The notes under the pieces were generated by a model. The model made no database searches and was not told the DNA's origin. It worked only from the letters and a program-made list of their open reading frames with translations. Positions 9,760 through 20,600 of a stretch of DNA of 64,000 nt are shown here, piece after piece (position 1 is the stretch's first letter; the number at the start of each line of letters is the position of its first letter). This stretch comes from WTAW01 sp964540205 (GTDB lineage Bacteria; Acidobacteriota; Aminicenantia; Aminicenantales; Aminicenantaceae), in contig CAZIMJ010000163.1 in assembly GCA_964540205.1 (NCBI GenBank), forward strand, positions 1-64,000. Reading direction: 5' to 3'. Position numbers and translations under genes: made by a program.

Positions 9760-10839
9760 TTAAAAGCGGAAGGATAGTCCAAACCTCAGCTGGAAACCCG
9801 AAAGGTCGAGTTCGAAGTCTTTGAGTCTGTCTTCCTCTGAGTTATCCGGCCAATAGCTTGTAGGAACTTCGGTTTCGAGTTCACCCCAAGTGGCTGCAAC
9901 TGTTTCGCTCTTTATGCCCCACCGCGCTTCCCAGGTCGCACTTCTTCCGTTCCTCTCCTCTCTTCCAGAGCCCGAGATAGACTTAACGGCTTGATAGGCA
10001 TAACTGGCCTCTAGAAAGATCTCGAAACTCCGAATTATGGGATAGCTGAGCCGTCCTCCCAGATCGAGAGCAATGCCAGTCCCTGATCCCTCTTCTTCTA
10101 GCACTCCGGTGCTGCTATAGGTTATATATCTATAATCTGGGCCCTCAGTCACCCACTCATAACTCCAATCGGAGAGATATCGACAATTAGCAAACATGGG
10201 ACCCGCACATACAAATCCCTCCAATACAAGTGAATTTTTCATTTTTTTCAAGATGTGGAATCCAAGCGTGGGCATATAAGCTTTAGCGGAAAGGGAGTAA
10301 GGAGAATATCTGATCCTCTCATTATACCTTTCATCCGACAATTCATTCCGGAAATACTGAAAGTCTAAATCCATTGTTTGCGTGCTCGACATGTACTTGA
10401 ATCCTAAAGAGAGGGCGATCGTCTTGCTGAGATAGTATTTAAGCCGCCCGCCTATAGGATAGGAACGCCGGATCTCTTTCCTTTCTTCACCTTGGTTTTT
10501 TGTCCAGGATTCGAGTTGATCTGTAGCAACAAGATAATCAAAATAGGAATCGTACGAAAATTCCTGCATCCTGTTGTCGTGGCTGACAAAAAGATTTAAA
10601 TCCGAAGGATTTAGAAAAATGATCCCGCCATAAAGCTCTACCTGGAACCTGTCAAATGAACGGATGGCATCGATGTCCTCAGACCGCGGAAAAGCGGACT
10701 TTGCTTCATTAATCTTTTTGTCATTCTCACTTTCCGCCCAAGTTTTTAAAGGATTGATTACCCAAAAGAGAAGAACCAAGAAAATTGTGAGTCCGGTCTT
10801 TACTTTTTTCAACATAATATCTATTCGGCAGTTATACAT
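9760..10839 (-). CDS. Outer-membrane beta-barrel-like protein
   Basis: About 359 residues. An N-terminal signal peptide (hydrophobic VKTGLTIFLVLLFWVI, cleavage after WAES likely) is followed by many amphipathic beta strands with aromatic girdles. The last strand, FQLRFGLSFRF, ends in Phe, as expected for insertion into the outer membrane. I do not recognise a family. It follows the S10 peptidase by 18 bases and is probably co-transcribed. ATG 10839 has GGAGG five bases upstream; ATG 10815 (MLKKVKTG) is a possible alternative. It could be a porin or an envelope anchor. Confidence 0.6.
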   Translation of the reverse strand: MYNCRIDIMLKKVKTGLTIFLVLLFWVINPLKTWAESENDKKINEAKSAFPRSEDIDAIRSFDRFQVELYGGIIFLNPSDLNLFVSHDNRMQEFSYDSYFDYLVATDQLESWTKNQGEERKEIRRSYPIGGRLKYYLSKTIALSLGFKYMSSTQTMDLDFQYFRNELSDERYNERIRYSPYSLSAKAYMPTLGFHILKKMKNSLVLEGFVCAGPMFANCRYLSDWSYEWVTEGPDYRYITYSSTGVLEEEGSGTGIALDLGGRLSYPIIRSFEIFLEASYAYQAVKSISGSGREERNGRSATWEARWGIKSETVAATWGELETEVPTSYWPDNSEEDRLKDFELDLSGFQLRFGLSFRF

Positions 10840-10857
10840 CGTTTCCTCCACCATCAC

Positions 10858-12576
10858 CTACTCGATATCGATCCCTTTATTTTTGAGCCAACTTGAAACA
10901 TCGGCAAAGAAATCTTCAGGCTGAGTGAGAGAGACCGCATGACAGCTTTCGCTGTAGAGGGGAAATCTTATGACTCTCGTGTCGAGCCCCTGGATATCTG
11001 GAAATGCGGAAGGTCTGTAGTTCAGGATGATCTTTCCCGGACGTTCTTCTCCATCAGTTGATCGTTTCACATGCTGGACCGATTCCAAGATGTCCTCATG
11101 TTCGGCCAAACTTTGAGGAAGAGCAGCGGTATAAACGACAAGATCATAGGCCGCGTTGGTGATGAAGGTCTCCACATAGGCAATATTCTGCAAAAACATT
11201 CGCCCGAATCGATTTTCATAATAGTGCACCTCATATCCTCGGACTTTTGCGACATTTAAGACATGAAACGCCCAGTTTGAGTGGTAGTTTGTAGAGAGAA
11301 AGTAGCGGTCCCATGGCTGGAGTATTCCGAAGACAGCAGTCATGTCTCCAGGCTCTTGCCTCACTGAATTGGCTTCCAGGCGTGCCGAGACCAGAAAATG
11401 GTACCTAGTAACGGGGTCTACATCATCATCAGGCATGAGGTCGAATGCGTAATCAGTGTCGAATATCCGATAGGCGTTCGACCTCTCTGAAGCATACAGC
11501 TCGGGGATCGCAGTCACATCCACACCTGTAACTAAGCTCAAATTCTGGGTGAATCGAAGACGTGTTGCGGCATTCTGGAAGAATCCATCGAGCCAATCCC
11601 TGGGTTTCGGGTAGATATAGAGATCACGTCCGGCCACTTCGTTGACAAAAGTGTAGGGATCTTCGTAAATATCGGGATCATAGGGGATCCCGACTTCCTC
11701 CCCGATCTGGTAGATAACAGATCCCGGACGATTAAACATCTCTTCTGTCACTTGCTGGTGGTAGCCAAAGGAACATGTCGGCTGAATCAGGATCTGATGG
11801 CCGAATTGACCAGCAACGACTTCCGATGGCACGACCTGTCCTCGATATTGGGGAAAAACGACATCATAATGGGCCTGGATCTCCTGGCTTAAGGATGGAT
11901 CTTGAAACATTTCTCGTCCGTTCCCATATTCCGCATAATTGAGAAGGATATGGAGCATGGTCAGCGTGCGCGTCCCCCCATAGCTTTCTCCCACGATGAT
12001 CACAGGATTATCCTGCAGTTGGGGATGATCTCCCAAAAAGCGCAGGACGACACGGATAAAATCAGCCGCATCAAAAAACGAGTTGAAATTCTGAGAGTTA
12101 AATTCCCTGAATCTGGCATTATAATCGTTGACGAGCATCATCTGGTTGTAAGAGAATCCTGCTTGCCTTGCATCAATGTAAAGCAGATTTCCCATCGAAG
12201 TCCATGGAACATGATTGGGGATATAGTGATCTCCCCCACCGCTGTCGATGGTATTATCCAGGGTATACCGGCCTGTGTACATACTCATGAGGCCCGAGCT
12301 TGTGGCGCTCCCGGGTCCACCGTTAAAAAAGATAAACAGTGGCTTGTCTTCGTTCTGATTATCTGCGGCATGAAAGCTGTACCAAATACGTGCCTGGGAC
12401 GACTGCAAATCCAATCGAGAGAAATAACTCCCGTAATGAAAATAGAATGTTATGGGCTCGATGTCGATAAATCCTGCTTCGTTCTGGATGGTCAGGTTTT
12501 CCGAACAGCGGAGAGTACCGACATTTGATAGCCCAAATGCCAAAAGGCACAAAACAATAGAGAATAAACGTTTCAT
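10858..12576 (-). CDS. Peptidase S10 (serine carboxypeptidase-like), secreted
   Basis: A 572-residue alpha/beta-hydrolase of the serine carboxypeptidase family. After a signal peptide (KRLFSIVLCLLAFGLS) come the oxyanion-hole motif NGGPG (85-89), the nucleophile in GESYGG (Ser198) and a likely catalytic His546 in SCHAVSLTQPEDF near the end. The enzyme should release C-terminal residues from peptides in the periplasm or outside. ATG 12576 is preceded by GGGGAGG, and the open frame upstream (to 12726) enters a repeat and is not coding. It is the first gene of a two-gene unit with the barrel protein. The substrate range cannot be inferred. Confidence 0.85.
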   Translation of the reverse strand: MKRLFSIVLCLLAFGLSNVGTLRCSENLTIQNEAGFIDIEPITFYFHYGSYFSRLDLQSSQARIWYSFHAADNQNEDKPLFIFFNGGPGSATSSGLMSMYTGRYTLDNTIDSGGGDHYIPNHVPWTSMGNLLYIDARQAGFSYNQMMLVNDYNARFREFNSQNFNSFFDAADFIRVVLRFLGDHPQLQDNPVIIVGESYGGTRTLTMLHILLNYAEYGNGREMFQDPSLSQEIQAHYDVVFPQYRGQVVPSEVVAGQFGHQILIQPTCSFGYHQQVTEEMFNRPGSVIYQIGEEVGIPYDPDIYEDPYTFVNEVAGRDLYIYPKPRDWLDGFFQNAATRLRFTQNLSLVTGVDVTAIPELYASERSNAYRIFDTDYAFDLMPDDDVDPVTRYHFLVSARLEANSVRQEPGDMTAVFGILQPWDRYFLSTNYHSNWAFHVLNVAKVRGYEVHYYENRFGRMFLQNIAYVETFITNAAYDLVVYTAALPQSLAEHEDILESVQHVKRSTDGEERPGKIILNYRPSAFPDIQGLDTRVIRFPLYSESCHAVSLTQPEDFFADVSSWLKNKGIDIE

Positions 12577-12706
12577 TTGTCCTCCCCTAACGATTGGTAT
12601 GCATAATTCTATATTAGGAGCAGCAAGTATTATGCCAGTTCTTTTCTCGGGGAAAGGAAGCGCCAATGAAGTGGAAGTGTAATATTTTTTAACAATTTCA
12701 CAATGG

Positions 12707-12810
12707 GGGACGGGCCACACTAACATATTGATTATCGTACAATTATGGTATTTTTTTTCTCAAATAATGCCTTAGAGGGCTCATTTCCATAGCAAAATGA
12801 TAATTCTAAC
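12707..12810 (+). repeat. 104-bp dispersed repeat, copy A
   Basis: Starts GGGACGGGCCACACTAACATATTGAT and ends AATTCTAAC when the 15387-15490 copy is aligned; both are exactly 104 bases and agree at most positions. The two copies lie in the same orientation, one on each side of the permease gene at 12916-15291. Copy A is about 130 bases upstream of the S10 gene. No open frame or transposase is associated. Confidence 0.85.
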
Positions 12811-12858
12811 ACGAACGGTTCATTTGAGGAATGGATCCTATATAAAAGGAAGAGACTT

Positions 12859-12918
12859 AAAAAGGGACAGGCTACTTTTTTAATTACCCCTATAAAAAGG
12901 TAGCCTGTCCCCTTTTTA
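12859..12918. terminator. Palindromic repeat, terminator (copy R2)
   Basis: AAAAAGGGACAGGCTACTTTTT is followed after a short loop by AAAAAGGTAGCCTGTCCCC and a T run. The arms match the R1 palindrome at 957-1014 nearly base for base. The right arm overlaps the stop codon of the minus-strand permease that ends at 12916, so it probably terminates that transcript. Confidence 0.75.
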
Positions 12919-15291
12919 TTCGTAGCGGAGGGCTTCTGAAGGATTGGAGAGCGAGACCTTAGCCGTCTGGTATACGACAGATAGAACCGCAAAAATCAGT
13001 GTGAGTAGACCTGTCACAATAAAGATCATCACTGAAATGTCAGTGGTGTATGCCCAGGCCCAATCCAGGAACCGTTCCAAAAGAATATATGTCAATGGCC
13101 AGGCTATGATGTTGGCCACAACGACCATTTTAAGAAATCCAAAAAGCAGCAAGCGGATGATCTCCGGGACAGAAGCTCCCAGCACTTTTCTAACACCGAT
13201 CTCTTTGGTCCTTTTACCGACTGTATAGAATGCTACGGCCACAAGTCCCAGGCAAGAGATAAAGATCGCAAATATCCCGATCGCCCCAAAAACGGAATAC
13301 ATGCCCTCGATGTATCTGTAATTGGACTCAAACCTGGCATCCAGTGTGGAATAGCTGAAGGGAATCTCCGGATGGAGAACGCTCCATTTTCCCCTTATGA
13401 AATCGACAATTCCAACAACGGGCACATCAGATGTTTTCACAAGTAGATACCCGAGATCCTCTTCTTCCATGTAGATCACCGACGGGCCGATCTTCCAGTG
13501 GGCATCGTCAAAAAGAAAATCTCTGGCAACGCCGATGACCGATCCTCTCTTCCCTCCAATGCGCATCTCTTTCCCGATCGGGTTCTCCCACTGGAGCTGC
13601 CGCACTGCCGTTTCGTTCAGGATCAAACTCTCCGAATCATTATATTCCTCAGAGAAACTCCGTCCTTCACGTATTTCCATCTCCAGAAGCTCTATAAAAT
13701 CGTGATCCACACCGTAGGCCGACATGGTCCACGCCTCATTTTCATCATATCCTTCTGGAATAACCTGACTACTCGGATTCCAGTTCACAGGGACATAACT
13801 CGCTGCAGAGATCATCTGAACATCCGGGTGCTTCGCTAATTCTTTCTTGAGTAGATCCAGCTTTTCCCTGGCTTCAGGTGGGATCGTCACGGTGATAATC
13901 CTCTCTCTACTAAAACCAGGATCCATTTTTAAAAGAAAGTTCAACTGCTGGCTTATTCCCACAGTAAAAACGATCATGAGGATAGACAGAACAAATTGAG
14001 AAACCACAAGTATCTTGCGGAAGAATCCGCCCCTACGACCAATCTGAACATTCCCCTTGAGAACCTGGTCTGGCTGAAAAGAAGACAGAAAAAAGGCAGG
14101 ATGACTGCCAGCGAACAAGCCCAGCAGCACAACCCCCCCTAAAAGCAGCAGGCACAGCAGAGGATAATTCCACAGAGTGAGATTCACTTCAGGATTGACA
14201 TAGGTTCGAAAAGAAAGCTCTAAAAGATAATACAAACCGACCGCAAGAGGGATGGAAATGAGAGACAAAATCACCGACTCTCCCAAAAACTGTTTGATCA
14301 GTTGGATTCTCCTGGCACCGACAACTTTGCGCATTCCGATCTCTTTTGTCCGTTGCATGTACCGGGCGGTGGAAAGATTCATGAAGTTGATGCAGACAAC
14401 CAGAAGCAGCGCAAACGCCATCGCGATCAGAAAATAGGAGACTGAAAAAGGAGTCCCCTCGATTAGGTGGGAACGTAGATCCAAGCTTTCCACCTGTCTG
14501 CGAAAGTTTAGAAGGGCGAGCAAAAAAAGGCGCTTCGGTGAATCAGGAGAATCGGAAAAATATTTTCCCACGAACGTGGGAAATCTTTCTTCTAACTGAC
14601 CGGGTGAGACTCCCTCCGGGAGCTTTATGAAGGTTGTCTGACTGTTGACTGCCCAATCGTCCATCCAACCATAGAGTTGCCGGGCTGTTTCCATGGACAA
14701 AAGAAAATCATATTTAATGGTGGAATTATAAGGAGGATTTTCTATAACTCCTGTAACTGTAACATCGATCTTATTGTCGAGCGACAGGATTTTCCCAAGA
14801 GGGTCTCCATCGCCAAAATACTTCACTGCCGTATCCTCAGACAAGAAGATGGAATTGGGAGCGTCTAAAGAGGGAGAAGGGATTCCTTTTTTCATGTCAA
14901 AAGCAAAAAAGGACAGGAAATTCGTGTCCACCAAAAGAATATTGGTTTCATAAAACACGTGGTCGCTGCTCCTCACGATTGTTTTTCGACAGCGTGAGAT
15001 GCGTGTGGAATCCTTGATCTCCGGGTATTCGCTGACCAAAGCAGGGAGCATCGGAGCTGGGATTATAGCTGTGTTCTGTTCCCCTTTATTCCCATAGGGG
15101 AGAACTTGAACAACCAAAAAAATCCTGTCAGCATTTTTGTGAAAAGTATCATAGCTGAAATTGAATCCCGTATAGATGACAGAGAGCATAAATACGGCGA
15201 TCCCCAAGGCCAGGCCAAAAATTATCAGAAGTGAATAAGCCTTAAAACGAAAGATATTCCTCAGGGCGACTGTTAGATAGTTCTTAAATAT
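12916..15291 (-). CDS. ABC transporter permease, FtsX/MacB type (non-ATG start proposed)
   Basis: A MacB-like permease with an N-terminal helix, a large periplasmic MacB-PCD domain, three helices of an FtsX domain, then a second PCD-FtsX half; the C-terminus SNPSEALRYE is typical. The first canonical start is TTG 15207, which would begin inside the first transmembrane helix. The frame continues upstream with residues IFKNYLTVALRNIF, the normal N-terminus of this family, back to an ATA at 15291-15289. GAGGAG stands eight bases before it, and no ATG, GTG or TTG lies between the preceding in-frame stop and 15207. I therefore annotate from the ATA. No ABC ATPase is nearby, so the partner is unknown. 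The role may be lipid, peptide or lipoprotein handling. Confidence 0.8.
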   Translation of the reverse strand: MFKNYLTVALRNIFRFKAYSLLIIFGLALGIAVFMLSVIYTGFNFSYDTFHKNADRIFLVVQVLPYGNKGEQNTAIIPAPMLPALVSEYPEIKDSTRISRCRKTIVRSSDHVFYETNILLVDTNFLSFFAFDMKKGIPSPSLDAPNSIFLSEDTAVKYFGDGDPLGKILSLDNKIDVTVTGVIENPPYNSTIKYDFLLSMETARQLYGWMDDWAVNSQTTFIKLPEGVSPGQLEERFPTFVGKYFSDSPDSPKRLFLLALLNFRRQVESLDLRSHLIEGTPFSVSYFLIAMAFALLLVVCINFMNLSTARYMQRTKEIGMRKVVGARRIQLIKQFLGESVILSLISIPLAVGLYYLLELSFRTYVNPEVNLTLWNYPLLCLLLLGGVVLLGLFAGSHPAFFLSSFQPDQVLKGNVQIGRRGGFFRKILVVSQFVLSILMIVFTVGISQQLNFLLKMDPGFSRERIITVTIPPEAREKLDLLKKELAKHPDVQMISAASYVPVNWNPSSQVIPEGYDENEAWTMSAYGVDHDFIELLEMEIREGRSFSEEYNDSESLILNETAVRQLQWENPIGKEMRIGGKRGSVIGVARDFLFDDAHWKIGPSVIYMEEEDLGYLLVKTSDVPVVGIVDFIRGKWSVLHPEIPFSYSTLDARFESNYRYIEGMYSVFGAIGIFAIFISCLGLVAVAFYTVGKRTKEIGVRKVLGASVPEIIRLLLFGFLKMVVVANIIAWPLTYILLERFLDWAWAYTTDISVMIFIVTGLLTLIFAVLSVVYQTAKVSLSNPSEALRYE

Positions 15292-15386
15292 TGATATATC
15301 TCCTCAGGGCAGAACGATCCATCTAAATATCCATACAGGAATTATGAGCGAATAGTTCCATGGAAAATAAAAATGGGAGGAAAAGA

Positions 15387-15490
15387 GGGACGGGCCACAC
15401 TAACATATTGATAATCCTATAATTACGGTTTTTTTTGCCTCAAAAAACGCCTTAGAAGCCTAATTTCCATAGCAAAATATAAATTCTAAC
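15387..15490 (+). repeat. 104-bp dispersed repeat, copy B
   Basis: Same length and orientation as the 12707-12810 copy, sharing the first 26 bases and a conserved 3' part (TTTCCATAGCAAAAT...ATTCTAAC). It lies between two divergent genes, about 95 bases from the permease start and 72 bases before the DUF6599-like gene. Confidence 0.85.
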
Positions 15491-15562
15491 AATAAATTAG
15501 ATTATTTAAGTTTTATCGGCTAGAATGGAGAGGGAAAATGTAGTGTAGTTTCGTATCAGAGA

Positions 15563-16579
15563 ATGAAGGAAATTCCGACCTTTTTCACTCTTTTTTTAAT
15601 CCTGTTCTTACACCTACCGACGTCACCTGCCTTCTCTCTGATAGATACACACGATAAATTAGGGGGAAACACGATGGAATCCAAGCCTCTCCTCCCGAAA
15701 ACCGTAGGGATCTGGACTAGACCCGAATCACCCAACCTCATCAATGCTAAAAATATATTCGATTACATGGATGGAGCGGGCGAACTCTATCTCGCATATC
15801 GATTTGCCCATCTTGAATCCTATGAATATCAAGCGGAAACCCAAAAAGAGATCCTTGTTGAGTTGTATTATATGGAATCCTCGGACGATGCTTTTGGTTT
15901 GCTTTCCTTGGATTGGGGAGGAGAACCTTTGGAATTGCTCGTCTCGTCTTCAGAATATACTTCAACTGACAAACATCCGTGGCCAAGAGCCCTATATGGT
16001 GAAGGACTCCTACGCATCTGGTCGGATAATATCTATGCAAGAGTCATGGCCACCCAGGAGACGCCAGAATCAAAACAGGCCGTTCTCGAGCTCGGAAGCA
16101 CGATTGTCACAGGCCGAACCAATCCGCCTGCACCCGAACTGATGAAGGATCTCCCAAGCGCACTCCACCAAAACTGGATGCTTCGCAAAGATAGAGCCGC
16201 ATATCTCCGCTCCCATCTGGTTCTAAACTCGCTGTACTATCTTGGCCACGAAAATATGCTCGACCTCAATCACACGACAGAAGCAGTTACAGCTCCATAT
16301 GAAAAGATGGATTCATCAGAGAGCCGCTCCCGAATCCAGCTCCTTACCGTGAAATACTCTAATCCTGAACAAGCAAAAAACGCACTCGCCCATTTTCACC
16401 GAGCCTATCTTCCGGACCATCCGCTCGAAAAGCGCTCAATATCCTCTGAAGTCTTGAAGAAAACTTTTCCCATTGAAGACGGATGGATAGGATATAAATT
16501 ACATGAGAACACCCTCTCATTCATTTTTGAATGTCCCGACCAGGAAACGGCCAGGACAATAATCAATCAAATCAAATAA
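15563..16579 (+). CDS. DUF6599-like secreted protein
   Basis: A 338-residue protein with a signal peptide (FFTLFLILFLHLPTSPAFS). The body includes NIFDYMDGAGELYLAYRF and a series of mixed alpha/beta segments that I associate with DUF6599, a family often found next to DUF362 proteins; no enzymatic motif is evident. It is followed 24 bases later by a DUF362 gene, so the two are probably co-transcribed and may work together outside the cytoplasm. The ribosome-binding site is weak (GAGA). The family assignment is from memory of motif and context and is moderately certain. Confidence 0.6.
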   Translation: MKEIPTFFTLFLILFLHLPTSPAFSLIDTHDKLGGNTMESKPLLPKTVGIWTRPESPNLINAKNIFDYMDGAGELYLAYRFAHLESYEYQAETQKEILVELYYMESSDDAFGLLSLDWGGEPLELLVSSSEYTSTDKHPWPRALYGEGLLRIWSDNIYARVMATQETPESKQAVLELGSTIVTGRTNPPAPELMKDLPSALHQNWMLRKDRAAYLRSHLVLNSLYYLGHENMLDLNHTTEAVTAPYEKMDSSESRSRIQLLTVKYSNPEQAKNALAHFHRAYLPDHPLEKRSISSEVLKKTFPIEDGWIGYKLHENTLSFIFECPDQETARTIINQIK

Positions 16580-16603
16580 CACGACACGAATAGGAGGTAT
16601 AAC

Positions 16604-17488
16604 ATGCATCATAAGGGAAAGGGACTGACGCGAAGAGATTTTCTCCGCGGCACGATAGGTGCGACTCTGGGCGCATCCATCATGGGGCCCAAGTTTGTAG
16701 TTGCGGGAAGGAAACCGGCGGGCTCGAGCCTGGTGACCATTGTCCGCGACCAAAATGCTATGGATTCAAGCAATGCCGTCGATCCGGCAGTCCTGAAGAC
16801 CATCCTCAATGAGACACTTATCAAATGTACTGGACAAAAAACTCCAAAGGACGCCTGGAACAGCTTTCTCAAACCCAACGACACCATAGGTCTTGTGCCC
16901 ACACCACATCTCAATCCCACTCATCAAGAGTTAGTGGATGCGGTAAAAGGTTCGCTCATCGAGGCCGGCTTCCCCGAAGGAAAAATTCGTGATGCCCAGG
17001 GAGGGCCAGACAAACCTAAGCCATGCACGGCTCTCATCGGGCTTCCAGGACTCAAAGCTCACTGGCTAACCGGAATAGGCACAGTCATGAAACTCTACAT
17101 CATGTACTCGGGAAGTCCAAGAAACTATCATGATGAGAACAGCGCCAAACTGGGAGAGATTTGGAACCTTCCAATGGTGAAAGGAAAAACCAAGCTGATG
17201 TTGGTCGATGCTCTTCATCCTCTCTGTGACAAAGGGCCCCAAGTGGATCCTCGATACAAATGGGCCTACAATGGCTTGATCGCAGGAACGGATCCAGTCG
17301 CTGTAGAAACAGTCTGCCTCCGAATCATCATGGAAAAAAGGAAAGCCATGCGAGGAGAACCCTGGCCGCTCTCACCGCCCCCATTGTGTGTCGAAGCCGC
17401 TGATAAAGTCTATGGATTGGGCACGAGCAACTGGGACAACATCAAAGTCGAAACCTACGGTTGGGAGGAGGATTTACTTCTCGGATAG
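16604..17488 (+). CDS. DUF362 domain protein with Tat signal
   Basis: A 294-residue protein with a twin-arginine signal (TRRDFLRGTIGATLGASIM) followed by a DUF362 domain. Recognisable parts are FLKPNDTIGLVPTPHLNPTH near residue 90 and the C-terminal VDPRYKWAYNGLIAGTDPVAVE. DUF362 proteins often associate with iron-sulfur domains; none is fused here. The function is unknown. AGGAGG seven bases before ATG 16604 supports the start. It forms a likely operon with the preceding DUF6599-like gene. Confidence 0.8.
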   Translation: MHHKGKGLTRRDFLRGTIGATLGASIMGPKFVVAGRKPAGSSLVTIVRDQNAMDSSNAVDPAVLKTILNETLIKCTGQKTPKDAWNSFLKPNDTIGLVPTPHLNPTHQELVDAVKGSLIEAGFPEGKIRDAQGGPDKPKPCTALIGLPGLKAHWLTGIGTVMKLYIMYSGSPRNYHDENSAKLGEIWNLPMVKGKTKLMLVDALHPLCDKGPQVDPRYKWAYNGLIAGTDPVAVETVCLRIIMEKRKAMRGEPWPLSPPPLCVEAADKVYGLGTSNWDNIKVETYGWEEDLLLG

Positions 17489-17676
17489 ACAACAATTTCC
17501 AGCAAAAAAACCAAACGGAGGAGCAAATCGTATAACATATCGTATGACTCATATTCTTTTGTAATTCTTTAGCATTTCATTTATGATATTGCCTTTAAAT
17601 TCGGTACTATAATTTGGTTCAAGAACTAAAAATGCTTTGTATCTATTTTGCTCAATCCTACTAGGAGGTCATCTCC

Positions 17677-20600
17677 ATGAAGAAATGGTCAATTTTTTTC
17701 TTGTTTGGATTTGCGTTGATTTTGTTAGCCCATCCAGTATCGGCTGACGAGGCCCGATTGCTACGGGAACCAACAGTCCACGCAGATCAGATCGCCTTTG
17801 TCTATGCCAATGACATCTGGATCGTCCCTAGATCCGGCGGTGATGCCCAGAGACTCACGACACACAACGGGACTGAGATAAGCCCTGTATTTTCCCCTGA
17901 TGGAAAATATATCGCGTTTTCCGGCCAGTACGACGGAAACACCGATGTCTATATAGTGCCTGCGGAAGGTGGCGAACCCAAACGTCTGACATACCACCCA
18001 TATAGTGACATAGTCAGAGGGTGGACTCCCGACGGAAAGAGAGTCCTCTTTTCATCGGGACGAGATACAGTCCCCATCCCTTTCAATCGCTTGTGGACGA
18101 TCTCCACCGATGGAGGGATGCCAGAGCCAATGCCCCTTCCCATGGCGGATAAAGGAGTGTACTCCCCCGATGGTAAACGGATGGCTTATGTCCGTTTGCC
18201 AAACGCAACAACCACATGGCGCCATTACAGGGGTGGCCAGACAAATGCGGTCTGGCTTATCGATTTGGACGATTTCGACCTGGAAAAAATCCCCCGCGAA
18301 AATAGCAATGACACCGATCCCATTTGGATGGACGACGCCGTTTATTTCATCTCTGACCGCAACCACACAACTAATCTGTTCTCTTATGATGTGAACAGCA
18401 AAGAAGTGAAGCAGCACACATATCATGAAGACTATGACGTAAAGCGGGCTCGAGCAGGTGGAGGCGTTATCGTCTATGAACAGGCTGGCTACCTCCATAT
18501 CTATGATCCTTCATCCGGACAATCCTCTCAGCTTCATGTGGAAATTCGAGGAGACCTTCAAGGACTAAGACCCCATTTTGCTAAGGTCTCTAATCTCATA
18601 AAAAGCGCGGACATCTCGCCCACGGGTGTAAGAGCTGTGATCGAAGCCCGTGGGGATATTTTCACCGTTCCCGCAAAAAAGGGCGATGCGCGCAACCTCA
18701 CCCAAAGCCCTGGTGCCAACGACCGCTACCCCACTTGGGCGCCCGATGGAACAAAGATCGCTTATTTCTCTGACGAAAGCGGCGAGTATGAACTGAAGAT
18801 TATCGACCAAAAAGGACATATACCAGCCCGCAGCATCGCATTGGAGAATCCCTCTTTTTATTACCAGCCAGTTTGGTCGCCGGATTCGAAAAAAATCGCG
18901 TTTGCGGACAAGCGCCTCAATCTCTGGTTTATGGAAATGGCAAGCGGAAAGGTCACCAAGATCGACAAGGACACTTATGACCATCCTAACCGTTCTCTCG
19001 ATCAAGTTTGGTCGCCGGATTCCAAATGGATCGCCTATTCCAAGCGGTTGGATAACTACATGCACGCCCTTTTTCTTTATTCCTTGGAGAAGGGAAAATC
19101 ATTTCAGCTAACAGATGGGCTCAGCGATGCTATCTCCCCGGCATTTGATGCAGGAGGAAAGTATCTCTATTTTCTCGCTAGCACAAATTTCGCACTCAAT
19201 ACAGGATGGTTGGATATGTCATCATTTGAGCGGCCATTCACACGAGGAGTCTATCTGGTTGTTCTTAGCGCTGAAGACCCCTCCCCTCTTCTCCCTGAAA
19301 GTGATGAAGAGGAAGCTGAAAAGGACGAGGAAGATAAGGAAGAATCGAACAAGATCAAGCCAGAAAAAGAGGACAAGGGAAAACAAGAGGATAAAGCAAA
19401 GGATAAGAAAAAAGAAGTCAGTGTGCGCATCGATCTCAAAGGCATCGACCAGCGTATTCTGGCGGTAGACATCCCGCTTCGCAATTACAATCAACTGAAG
19501 ACGGCATCGGAAGGAGTTTTTTTCTATGCAGAAGATATTCCCAATCAAGAGGGGGTGTCTCTTCATAAATACGACTTGAAAAAGCGGGAATCCACGCCAT
19601 TTATGTCCGGAATTTCGGGCTATACGCTTTCCGCGGATGGAAAGAAGCTCTTTTATTCGGCCCAGAAGACATTCGGCATCGTCGACGCAACCAAAAAGTC
19701 CAAAGTGGGAGACGGCAAGATCAAGACAGAGGATCTCCAGATGCGCGTAGATCCAGTGGCTGAATGGCAACAGATCTATCACGAAGGCTGGCGCATCAAT
19801 AGAGACTACCTCTATGATGTCAAAATGCACGGCGCAAATTGGGAGGCCATGTACGCGAAGTACAAACCCTTTCTGAAACATGTGGCGCATCGTTCCGATT
19901 TGAGCTACATCCTCCAGAACCTGATAGGAGAGCTGACCATCGGCCACTCCTGGGCTGCCGGTGGAGCACTTCCCAGGGTTGATAGGGTTCCTGTGGGCCT
20001 GCTTGGAGCTGATTATGTGATCGAAAATGGATACTACAAAATCGCCAAAATATTCACAGGGGAGAATTGGAATCCTGACTTGAAGGCTCCACTAACTGCA
20101 CCGGGACTGAATGTGAAAGAAGGGGATTTTATCCTGGAAGTGGACGGGCTCGAGCTTAAAGCTCCTTCAAATCTGTATCGGCTTTTCGAGGGGACAACAG
20201 AGAAGCAGACGACTATCAGAATCAATGACAAGCCCACGAAGGAAGGATCCCGTCTCATCATAGTGGTTCCGATAGGCAGCGAATGGCAGTTGAGAACACG
20301 AAACTGGATCGAAGATAACCGCCGCAAGGTGGATAAAATGTCTAATGGCCGCTTGGCTTATGTCTATTTGCCGAACACCGCTGAAGATGGCTATGTGAAT
20401 TTCAACCGGTATTACTTTGCTCAGCAGGATAAGCAGGGCGCCGTCATCGACGAGAGATTTAACGGAGGAGGATCAGCGGCCGACTATTTTGTGGACTTGA
20501 TGTCAAGGCCGCTGATGAATTATTTCGCAACAAGAGATGGAAAAGAATCTCCAACTCCCACAGCTCAAATTTTCGGCCCCAAAGTGATGCTCATCAATGA

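Noticed and set aside
12732..12992. 86-codon minus-strand open frame
   Set aside because: It overlaps the permease 3' end, the R2 palindrome and the 104-bp repeat, and has no ribosome-binding site.
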